Source of the DNA: an uncultured Ruminococcus sp.
GTDB lineage: Bacteria > Bacillota > Clostridia > Oscillospirales > Ruminococcaceae
DNA length: 15,831 bases
Assembly: GCA_902796865.1 (NCBI GenBank)
Contig: CADBQZ010000069.1
Coordinates: forward strand, 1-15,831
Reading direction: 5' to 3'
Shown here: piece by piece, positions 6,916 to 14,800 of the stretch
How positions within the stretch are numbered: position 1 is the stretch's first letter
Layout: each line of letters starts with the position of its first letter
Made by a program: the position numbers and the translations under genes
The notes under the pieces: generated by a model
What the model saw: only the letters and a program-made list of their open reading frames with translations
What the model was told of the DNA's origin: nothing
Database searches by the model: none

Positions 6916-9843
6916 TTATTCACGGTCGTCTTTTTTGCCGTACTTAATAAGCATCTTTACTATCTCACCTATATCAAGAGGTTTTGCAAGATGTCCGTTC
7001 ATGCCCGATTCAAGAGCTTTTTTCTTATCTTCTTCAAAAGCATTTGCAGTCATAGCAACAATAGGCACTGATGCAGCCACAGGATCTTTCAGATCTCTTA
7101 TCGCCCTTGTCGCCTTATATCCGTCCATATACGGCATCTGTATATCCATAAATATAAGATCATAATATCCCGGCTCTTTAAGACTTACCATATCTACTGC
7201 GACCGAGCCGTCTGATGCTTCTTCGACTGTAACACCCATTTCTTCAAGAACATCTTTGGCGATCTCACGGTTAAGCTCATTATCTTCTACAAGCAAAAGC
7301 CTTACATTTGAAAAATCAATATCTTCTTCGGATACCGGAACTTCTTCTGTCTTTGCTTTTTCATTTTGTATCCTGAAATACATATGACAGGTCACAGTCG
7401 TGCCAAGTCCAAGGGCACTGTCGATATCAATAGTACCGCCCATAAGTTCTACAAAATTCTTTGTTATAGCCATTCCAAGACCCGTACCCTGTATTCCGCT
7501 TACTGTGGTATTTTTTTCCCTGGTAAACAGATCAAATATCGTGTCAAGGAACTGCTTGCTCATGCCTATACCGGTATCGCTGAATATCATATCATAAGCA
7601 CCGTAGCCTTCTCTGTCAGATGGCTTTTGCTCAAGCGTAACGTTTATGCTGCCGCCCGGCTTTGTGTATTTCAGCGAATTGCTTACTATGTTCATTATGA
7701 CACGGTTCATTCTTAAAGCATCGAAATATATTTCTTCGTCGGTGAGATTTTTTATTTCAAGTGTAAGTTCAAGATCTCTTTCTTTTGCGTTCGGCTGCAT
7801 TATCTCTATGAACTGTTCAAAATTATACCGTATATTGTTGGGTGTCTCTTCGATTATTATTTTATTGTTTTCGATCCTTGCCATGTCAAGCACATCATTT
7901 ATAAGAGACAGAAGATGATTCCCCGAAAGCTCGACCTTGTCAAGACATTCCTCCATTTTTTCCGGATCATTTATATACTTTTTCGCCATTGCTGTAAATC
8001 CGAGTATCGCATTCATAGGCGTTCTTATATCATGTGACATATTGAAAAGAAACGTGCTTTTAGCCTTGCTTGCAGACTCGGCTTTTTCTCTTGCTTCACG
8101 AAGCTTTTCATTATACTCATTCTGCCGCCTGAGTTCTTCTGTTTTATCGGCAAATCCTAAAACTATTGCATCTATCGTTTTCTTGTTGCCGACTCTTATA
8201 ACTCTCATCTGGCAGTATTTTTGTTCATTTACATCGTTAAAGGCATGGTAATTCACAACATAGGATTTGTGACGGGAAAGTTGCTTTTTAATATAATCAG
8301 TTTCGGAATATTCCATTACCATATTACGGTCTTCTTCAATGATCTTGTTCTCAATATAATACTTTCTCAGATCGGAAAAAGTCCTTTTCTTTTTATTGAT
8401 ATACTCACCGAATATATTTGAATAGTTACCGCCAAGATTATATGGTGTAAATGAATCTTCGTTAAGATCAACATACAAAACTATAGTGTATTCATTTGCA
8501 AGTATCCTTATTATCTCGTTGCTTTTGTTTATATGACTTCGGCGTTCACGCTTACGCTTGAATTCATCATCTTTATCGGAAAATCCCAGGATAGCCGCAT
8601 TCGGATATCCGTCACTTCCGACCTTTACGACTTTCAGTTCAAAGAATCTGGGAAGACCGTTGCTTTGTGAGCGGTATATGACGCTGTAATCATTCTTCTT
8701 GAAAAGCTGCTCTTTCATGTTATCAAGAGAAGCATATCGTATAAGATCTTCTTTGTCTTCGTCGACTACTATCGTATTGACATAGTATTCGAGCAGCTGA
8801 TCGTATTTTATCCTGTTTAAGTCACAGCTTTTGAATATACTTTCCGCTTCAGGTGTCATTCTGTAAGGAATTATAGTCTTATCTTTCATATCAAGATAAA
8901 TTATAGTTGTATATTCAGTCGAAAAGAAAGAGATTATATCCTGATTTCTTTTTAGCTCAGCTTCTTTGCGCTGTGTATCGTTCATATCTTTAAGAATGCA
9001 CAAAGCTATTATATCACCGCATTTTTCATCTCTTGACATAAAATATATCTGCTTACGACAATGCGGTTGCTTATTCTTTTCGTATACCCAGAAAACAAAC
9101 TCATACATCTTTTTTCCGGAAAGGAAATTAGCTATAAGAAATTCCCTGTCGGTATTTGAAAGATATTCCTTTACTGTGCCGTTAAAAACATTATCCGAAA
9201 GCCAGCGCATAAATTCCATATACGGCACCGGATCGCCCAGATCAGGTTCTATAACATTTGCTTCATGCGTATCTTCTGTATACGAAACTATATTGCTCGT
9301 GATTATATCTCTGCTGAGATTTATTTCAAAATATGCCGAAGCATCAGAGTTTATCGCTTCTTTATAAATACTTTCTTTAAAAAGAAGCGTTCTGAAATGT
9401 TCAAGATGATTGCGGTCTCTGTCTATATTTTTTGCAAAGGTTATTTCGCATATATCTCCGTCGACCATTTTTACAAATATGACCTTTGTTTCCATCCAGT
9501 GTATCACGCCGTCGTCGCCTATTTGTTTATGCTGGAAAGCAACGGTTTTCTTGCCCATTTTAAAATCCGCAATAAGGGCTTTTCTTGAAAAAATATGTTT
9601 AAAAGCTCTGCTCTCATCAATGTCGGGTATACTTTCTGCACCAAGCTCTATAAGTTCATCAAACTCTCCCTTTTCAGACGCTTTTTTAGCTATGAATCTT
9701 TCATACTCTATCATGTGATATGTATTCTTTGTAAGATTTACAAATATGCACAAGTCATAAACTCTTTTTATAGCCTCACACAGAGTCATACTGTCATTAA
9801 ATTCTTCCTTATCAATTACTATCCTGTCTTCGCCGTTATCCAT
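6916..9843 (-). CDS. Cytoplasmic hybrid sensor histidine kinase with repeated PAS-like modules
   Basis: A 975-residue protein with no signal peptide or membrane segment, so it should sense an internal cue. Residues 1-150 and 155-300 look like divergent PAS/PAC modules. Residues 303-435 and 447-575 are a clear tandem duplication: EYTTIIYLDM matches EYTIVLYVDL, and ILGFSDK matches VLGFADK. A coiled linker leads to HisKA with H604 in NMSHDIRTPMN. The ATPase domain shows N722 (N-box), DTGIG at 756-760 and GTGLG at 786-790. A C-terminal receiver has E853/D854, phospho-acceptor D900 in FMDIQMP, T932 and K954. All catalytic residues are present. I chose the ATG at 9843 because GGAGG lies 7 nt upstream; an in-frame ATG 12 codons earlier lacks a good SD. 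The HPt gene follows directly. The ligand is unknown. Confidence 0.93.
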   Translation of the reverse strand: MDNGEDRIVIDKEEFNDSMTLCEAIKRVYDLCIFVNLTKNTYHMIEYERFIAKKASEKGEFDELIELGAESIPDIDESRAFKHIFSRKALIADFKMGKKTVAFQHKQIGDDGVIHWMETKVIFVKMVDGDICEITFAKNIDRDRNHLEHFRTLLFKESIYKEAINSDASAYFEINLSRDIITSNIVSYTEDTHEANVIEPDLGDPVPYMEFMRWLSDNVFNGTVKEYLSNTDREFLIANFLSGKKMYEFVFWVYEKNKQPHCRKQIYFMSRDEKCGDIIALCILKDMNDTQRKEAELKRNQDIISFFSTEYTTIIYLDMKDKTIIPYRMTPEAESIFKSCDLNRIKYDQLLEYYVNTIVVDEDKEDLIRYASLDNMKEQLFKKNDYSVIYRSQSNGLPRFFELKVVKVGSDGYPNAAILGFSDKDDEFKRKRERRSHINKSNEIIRILANEYTIVLYVDLNEDSFTPYNLGGNYSNIFGEYINKKKRTFSDLRKYYIENKIIEEDRNMVMEYSETDYIKKQLSRHKSYVVNYHAFNDVNEQKYCQMRVIRVGNKKTIDAIVLGFADKTEELRRQNEYNEKLREAREKAESASKAKSTFLFNMSHDIRTPMNAILGFTAMAKKYINDPEKMEECLDKVELSGNHLLSLINDVLDMARIENNKIIIEETPNNIRYNFEQFIEIMQPNAKERDLELTLEIKNLTDEEIYFDALRMNRVIMNIVSNSLKYTKPGGSINVTLEQKPSDREGYGAYDMIFSDTGIGMSKQFLDTIFDLFTREKNTTVSGIQGTGLGMAITKNFVELMGGTIDIDSALGLGTTVTCHMYFRIQNEKAKTEEVPVSEEDIDFSNVRLLLVEDNELNREIAKDVLEEMGVTVEEASDGSVAVDMVSLKEPGYYDLIFMDIQMPYMDGYKATRAIRDLKDPVAASVPIVAMTANAFEEDKKKALESGMNGHLAKPLDIGEIVKMLIKYGKKDDRE

Positions 9844-9870
9844 ATCGTGTCCTCCACAGTTCCTTATTGA

Positions 9871-9904
9871 ACGTATCAATTTTTAATTGTATTTGATACG
9901 TATC
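9871..9904. promoter_or_regulatory. Inverted repeat and palindrome in the kinase leader
   Basis: ACGTATCAA (9871-9879) and TTGATACGT (9893-9901) are exact 9-bp inverted repeats with a 13-nt gap. The right arm overlaps a perfect 10-bp palindrome, GATACGTATC (9895-9904). It lies between the kinase promoter and SD, where it could be an operator or a leader hairpin. Confidence 0.5.
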
Positions 9905-9965
9905 TCAATACTATAGCAAATTTTATAAATTCATAGTGCATTTAATGTTATTTTTGTCTATTTTT

Positions 9966-9994
9966 ATTTTACCATATATATGCCGATATGTCAA
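9966..9994 (-). promoter_or_regulatory. Sigma-A promoter of the kinase-HPt operon
   Basis: On the minus strand TTGACA (9994-9989, perfect -35), a 17-nt spacer and TAAAAT (9971-9966), with a TGg extension before the -10. The predicted start is near 9958, giving a leader of about 115 nt that contains the inverted repeat at 9871-9904. Confidence 0.85.
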
Positions 9995-10025
9995 GCAAAA
10001 GCAAGATATAAATTTAAATATATAA

Positions 10026-10055
10026 ATATTGGCTGCCCTTTCGGACAGCCGATAT
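10026..10055 (-). terminator. Terminator of the VTC-DUF4956 operon
   Basis: ATATTGGCTGCCC pairs with GGACAGCCGATAT around TTTC, a 13-position stem with one mismatch and one wobble. It lies 13 nt past the DUF4956 stop. The following minus-strand sequence is AT-rich rather than a clean T-run, so termination may be moderate. Confidence 0.75.
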
Positions 10056-10068
10056 TCGATATTAATTA

Positions 10069-10773
10069 TTATTTAGCATAGATCTGATCGTCATATTTAT
10101 ACAGGATAAGCGTAACGTTCAAGTTTCCGTTAAGTGTTCTTATTTTATCTATAAATTTCTTTTGATCTGCATCATTTTTAAGCTCTATACTATAAACAAG
10201 GTCAAAAAGTGTTCCAAAATCTACAGTCTTTACTCTTTTTAGTCTCCAGCCGTCTGTAAATTCATCGAGCGTATCATCAAATAAGCCCTGATAGTTGAGA
10301 TTCTCCGGAACAGTTATCTTCAATGTCATCGAAGATGTCTTAGGAGCACCAAAATTGATAAAGTTGAGTATCATTATGAATACGCCAAGTAAAACTATGA
10401 ATAAAAGTGCAAATGCGATATATCCAAGTCCGCAGCTTACGCCGATAGCCATTGCAAAGAATATGTATGCAATATCCTTTGGGTCGCCCGGAACGCTTCT
10501 GAATCTTACCAGTGAAAATGCACCTGCAAGTCCGAGAGCCTTTGATGTGTCATTTATAAGAAGTATTATTATAGCAACTATAGAAGGAAGCATTATTATC
10601 GACATAACATAGCTTCTGCTGTAGCTTTCTTTTTTGTGAGTGATAATGTATACAACGCTTACCAATACGCTGAGTATCAAAGATGCGGCGATACACAGTA
10701 AAAAGTCTGTGAATCCTTCTGTGCCTGATAATGTAGAATTGTCTGATAAAATTGAATCAAAAATATTAAGCAT
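10069..10773 (-). CDS. DUF4956 integral membrane protein
   Basis: A 234-residue membrane protein recognised by the DUF4956 core GLAGAFSLVRFRSVPGDPKD at 81-100. Hydrophobic segments lie at about 21-45, 55-73, 101-117 and 118-139, followed by a soluble C-terminal domain of about 95 residues (ferredoxin-like by length and pattern; inference). The family has no assigned biochemical role, but DUF4956 genes commonly sit beside VTC-domain polymerases in Firmicutes. That is the case here: its ATG overlaps the polymerase stop by 8 nt, so translation is coupled. The SD GGGAG lies 9 nt upstream, inside the polymerase gene. The conserved charged Arg/Asp motif between two membrane segments could line a channel or a catalytic site; a role in moving or accepting polyphosphate is a guess. 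Confidence 0.88.
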   Translation of the reverse strand: MLNIFDSILSDNSTLSGTEGFTDFLLCIAASLILSVLVSVVYIITHKKESYSRSYVMSIIMLPSIVAIIILLINDTSKALGLAGAFSLVRFRSVPGDPKDIAYIFFAMAIGVSCGLGYIAFALLFIVLLGVFIMILNFINFGAPKTSSMTLKITVPENLNYQGLFDDTLDEFTDGWRLKRVKTVDFGTLFDLVYSIELKNDADQKKFIDKIRTLNGNLNVTLILYKYDDQIYAK

Positions 10774-11515
10774 AAATATTAACTCCCTTCTCTTCGTTGA
10801 TCTTTGTTCTTACGAAATTCTGATAAGCTTTTCCGTACTTTGAAAAACTTGTTTTATAGATGCCCAATTCTGAAAGTGTTTTGCTGAGCCACAAAGGCAT
10901 TGAATCGGTTATCTTTATTTCCATGAGTCTCTGATCCGGTCTTAAGATCTGTCTTCCATAGCTTTCTTTACCAAGAGTAAGATCATAACGTCTGTCGGTT
11001 ATCTTTCTGTCAAAAGTAAGTCTGAAATCCTTATCGTCTTTTCCGAAAAATGCCATTCTTTGATAGCTTATGTACTGTGCCGGTTTTATATTGTAATTGC
11101 TCTTGAAAACATCTATTTCATCGAGAACCTGTTCGTCTATGTATTTATCAGTCTGAGGTCTTATCCCCGTCTTCATATATACATCGGCTTCACGTCTTGT
11201 CATTGATACACGGCGCTTTGTAACTATGCCGCCTATCTTCTTTTTGATCTCGATGAATACTTTGTCATCAAGTCCGCATGGTGAGAAATAACTCCTTATT
11301 CTGAGCTTTTCTTTATAATAAGGCTTTGAGAGCGATTCTCTTATAAGAAAGCTGTCGGACGTATCATAATAAATGTTGTATATTCCGTATTCCTTTCCGC
11401 CTACACAATATTTATCAGGCTCCATATAAGGTTCTATAGCTTTTAAAAGCGCTTTGAACTGATTCATATCAAGCATGAATTTTATTTCTTTTCTTTTAAA
11501 TGTTTTGATTGCCAT
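10766..11515 (-). CDS. VTC-domain polyphosphate polymerase family protein
   Basis: A 249-residue soluble triphosphate-tunnel protein related to the catalytic domain of yeast Vtc4, which makes polyphosphate from ATP. The basic and acidic tunnel residues appear in family order: KRKEIKF at 7-13, YNIYYDT at 46-52, KLRIRSY at 70-76, EIKKK at 89-93, KRR at 100-102, RLTFDR at 165-170, MEIK at 198-201 and SKYGKAY at 225-231. The protein is therefore probably catalytically competent. It has no membrane anchor of its own; the overlapping DUF4956 gene probably supplies the membrane part. The only plausible ATG (11513-11515) is 33 nt from the AGGAGG at 11549-11554, with a stem-loop between. It is divergent from the dockerin protein gene, with a shared operator. 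Confidence 0.87.
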   Translation of the reverse strand: MAIKTFKRKEIKFMLDMNQFKALLKAIEPYMEPDKYCVGGKEYGIYNIYYDTSDSFLIRESLSKPYYKEKLRIRSYFSPCGLDDKVFIEIKKKIGGIVTKRRVSMTRREADVYMKTGIRPQTDKYIDEQVLDEIDVFKSNYNIKPAQYISYQRMAFFGKDDKDFRLTFDRKITDRRYDLTLGKESYGRQILRPDQRLMEIKITDSMPLWLSKTLSELGIYKTSFSKYGKAYQNFVRTKINEEKGVNIYA

Positions 11516-11525
11516 ATCATATATA

Positions 11526-11554
11526 CCCGAATCATTTTCTTCGGGGATCCTCCT
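11526..11554 (-). promoter_or_regulatory. Distant SD with intervening stem-loop before the VTC gene
   Basis: On the minus strand AGGAGG (11554-11549) is followed by CCCGAA (11545-11540) and TTCGGG (11531-11526), a 6-bp stem with an 8-nt loop. A further 10 nt (11525-11516) separates the stem from the start codon at 11515-11513. Folding would bring the SD to within about 12 nt of the ATG. A 17-codon out-of-frame ATG reading frame begins in the loop and runs over the true start. Confidence 0.55.
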
Positions 11555-11572
11555 TTCAAATTCTTTAAGTAT

Positions 11573-11606
11573 ATGATACAGTGCCTTCCTTAAATTAATC
11601 TTAAAA
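11573..11606 (-). promoter_or_regulatory. Operator-promoter copy 3, facing the VTC-DUF4956 operon
   Basis: The minus strand reads TTTAAGATTAATTTAAG (11605-11589), then 10 nt, then TATCAT (11578-11573) as the -10. The 17-nt operator differs at one base from the two plus-strand copies and has the same spacing to the -10. No consensus -35 is present, as expected of an activator-dependent promoter. Transcription would start near 11566, just before the SD. Confidence 0.65.
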
Positions 11607-11681
11607 AATACAAACTTTTCTTGATTTTTATTTTTGACTTCTTTAATATTTGTTTTTACCCATATAAATAGTATATTGCGA

Positions 11682-11789
11682 AAACGTTTTAGTCTGAAAA
11701 ATATTTTTTTGGATTTTAAGATTATTTTAAGAAAAGCGTTTTATAATATGAACATAAACAAAAGCACTTCAAAAAATTCTGAAACGTTT
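11682..11789. promoter_or_regulatory. Two cre-like AAACGTTT palindromes 100 bp apart
   Basis: AAACGTTT occurs at 11682-11689 (within the 10-bp palindrome AAAACGTTTT, 11681-11690) and at 11782-11789, exactly 100 bp apart. The cores resemble CcpA catabolite-response elements, matching roughly 11 and 10 of 14 positions of the usual consensus by eye. In such AT-rich DNA the evidence is weak. Confidence 0.25.
11715..11748 (+). promoter_or_regulatory. Operator-promoter copy 1, upstream of the dockerin protein
   Basis: TTTAAGATTATTTTAAG (two TTTAAG half-sites 11 bp apart, one helical turn), 10 nt, then TATAAT (11742-11747). The half-sites occupy the -35 region and there is no consensus -35. This arrangement is typical of activation by OmpR/PhoB-family regulators. 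The whole 34-nt unit recurs at 11795-11828. Confidence 0.7.
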
Positions 11790-11794
11790 AAAAC

Positions 11795-11828
11795 TTTAAG
11801 ATTATTTTAAGAAAAGTGTTTTATAATA
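11795..11828 (+). promoter_or_regulatory. Operator-promoter copy 2, proximal to the dockerin protein
   Basis: Identical to the unit at 11715-11748 except for one C-to-T change, 33 of 34 positions, displaced 80 bp. The -10 TATAAT is at 11822-11827, so transcription should start near 11834, about 45 nt before the ATG. AGGAG at 11866-11870 is the SD for the gene at 11879. Confidence 0.72.
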
Positions 11829-11878
11829 ACATCATCAAAGCAAACGAAAACTAATTTCAGATAAAAGGAGAGATCAAT

Positions 11879-14800
11879 ATGACAAAGATCAAAAAGATGA
11901 AAAAGATATTATCCGTATTCACATCAGCAGCACTTGCTGTCGGAGGTTCGGGTATCACATCAGCAGTGATTGCAGAACTTGAAACTGTTTCAGCTGCATC
12001 AGCCGGTGATCTGAACAATGACGGCAAAATAACCACAGCAGATGTAGTAATGCTGCAGCAGTATCTTACCGGAAAAAGAACGCTTGATTCCTATTCAGAA
12101 GCCGATACTAACGGTGACGGGAAAATAAACGTTTTTGATCTGGTATCATTAAAACGCAAAGCGATCAGTGCATCAGTATCAGATGTAAACTATATACACT
12201 TAAACGAAACTTCCATTACCACCGAGGGCAGCGGTATGAAACTCAGTGAAAACGATACTGTTGTTACCATTTCCGCAGAAGGTACATATCAGATCGACGG
12301 AACTCTCACAGATGGTCAGATACGTGTAGAAGCAGCCGATACAGATATAGTTACCATTATATTGAATGGTGTAAATGTTACTTGCTCGACAGGCGCACCT
12401 ATCTATATCGAAAATGATAACAGCACAGTATTATCACTTGCTGAAGGTTCATCAAATACCCTCAACGACAATGAGGCTTACTCAGGTACTGAGACTGGTT
12501 CGACTATCTGCTCAGGCAGCGATCTTGTCATCAGCGGCAGCGGCTCTCTTACAGTAAACTGCAATAATGTAGCTGCGGGAGCTGCTGTTATAGGTGACGG
12601 AAACATAACTGTAAAGAGCGGAAATATAAAAGTCACCTGTGCCGCAGATGAAAACGATGAAGGCGCTGACGGTATAGTTTCAACATCCGGCAATATTGAT
12701 ATTACAGGCGGAAAGCTCAATGTTAATTCAAAGGGCGGAGATGCCTTTAAATCAAAATCAGGCAATATAAATATAACAGGCGGCAATGTCACTGCCAAAT
12801 CAGAAGCAGATGCTTTACAGGCAGGAGATGAAATAAATATAAGCGGAAACTCGACAATAGTAAACGCATTCGGCAAGCGCAGCTTTACTACAGGCGAAGG
12901 TGTCGCTCCTTCAATAACAGGCGGAACAGTATATGCAACAAGCAATGAAGAATTATCTGATACTTCAGGTATCACAGTAAACTCAATGCTTTTAGGTTAT
13001 ACTGAAAAGATAAACAAAGCCGAGATAAAGATACAGCAAAACGGAACGGACGTTATAACATTAACTCCGGATAAAAAATATACATACGCTCTCATAGTTG
13101 ATTCAAAGCTTTCAAACGGCAAATATACCGTTTATACCGGCGGAACTCAGATGACACACGCCAATGCAGCAACTGAGGGAGAGTTCAACAAAACAGCAAC
13201 AGTCACAGCATTCAACTCAGTTGCAGCAGTTACCGGAACAGTAATAGTTGAACCTGTCGAAAACACTATAGTTTTAGCCGACAGCGGTATCACGACCACA
13301 GGAACAGGAACTTCTCTGAGTGCAGACAATAAGATAGTTACCATATCAGAACCGGGAACATACACTGTAACAGGCGATATGACTGGCGGACAGATCATCG
13401 TAGATGTTGATAAGACAGCTTATCCTGACGGAGTAGTTACACTTTCACTTGCAGGAATGAGCCTTACAAATACTTCCGATTCACCGGTATATGTCGCACA
13501 GGTCGGTGACGAATGTGTTATCTCTGTTAAAAACGGAACTGTAAATACTATCAAGGACGGCAGTTCATATACAAATGCAGATACATCGGCAGGCGCTGTA
13601 TACTCAAAGGACGATCTTAAGATAAAAGGCAAGGGTACTCTCAATGTTTACGGCAATTGTGAAGACGGTATCGTAAGCAAGGACGACCTGAAAATATATA
13701 ACGGAACTATAAATGTATATGCAGCCGATGACGGAATAAGAGGAAAAGAATCTGTAAAGATAGGCGACGATGAAGATACAGATTTCAGCAACCTTAATGT
13801 TACTGTAGAGACAACAAGCGGTGACGGCATAAAGACTACTGATACAGAAGATACAGAAAAAGGCTGGATCATAATAAACGGCGGTACAGTAAATGTAACT
13901 GCAAAGGGCATGGCTGACGGCATACAGGCTGAAAGAGATCTTACTATAAACGGCGGAAGTGTTGACGTTTATACATATCAGGGATCAAATTTCGGCTCCG
14001 GAAGTGCTAACAATCAGGACAGCAATACAAACAAGACAAGCAATAGTGCAAAGGGTCTTAAAGCCGGTGATTCAGACGCTTCCATAACAGGAAATATCTA
14101 TATAAACGGCGGAACAATTAATGTTGATTCAAGCGATGATGCTATACACTGCAACGGTGATCTTGACCTGTACGGCGGTAATATAACACTTGCATCGGCA
14201 GATGACGGTTGCCACTCTGACTCCAATCTCAATATTGGTGACAGCTCGGCAGATGATCTGGAAGATGTTTCGGTTTACATTTCCAAGTGCTATGAAGGCA
14301 TGGAAGGCATGAACATAAACCAGAACAGCGGTTCAGTAATAGTAAATGCACAGGACGACGGATATAATGCCGCAGGCGGCGCAGACGGCTCAGGCAGTGT
14401 ATCACCCGGCGGCTGGAATCAGGGCGGAAGACCAGGCTCTACCAGCTCAGGTAATTATTCACTCAATATAAAAGGCGGTCTTGCACTTGTAAACTGTCAG
14501 GACGGCGATCATGATGGATTTGATTCAAACGGTTCGCTCAATATCTCAGGCGGATATGCTATCTCAAACGGCAATGAACCATTCGATGCAGACGGTACAA
14601 AGTCCTATACAGGCGGCGTTTATATAACTAATGCAGGCTCAGGCGGCATGGGCGGCATGGGCGGTCCTGGCGGAATGGGCGGTTCAGAAATGACATCGAC
14701 TGTATCAAATGAATCTGTATCTATAAGCTCCGGCACAAGAATAACTCTTGCAAACGGAAGCAATGTTATAGTATCGTTCGTTGCAAATAAAAATGTCGCA

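Noticed and set aside
11641..11714. CRISPR or satellite array suggested by repeated A/T tracts
   Set aside because: Only the 34-nt promoter unit repeats (two copies); there is no regular spacer structure and the rest is plain AT-rich DNA.
12478..13923. Several minus-strand open frames inside the dockerin protein gene
   Set aside because: All lie antisense to a clearly structured repetitive beta-helix coding sequence and carry no SD or domain signature.
14642..14683. Possible microsatellite or mobile repeat
   Set aside because: It encodes a Gly-Met loop typical of the protein family and is in frame.
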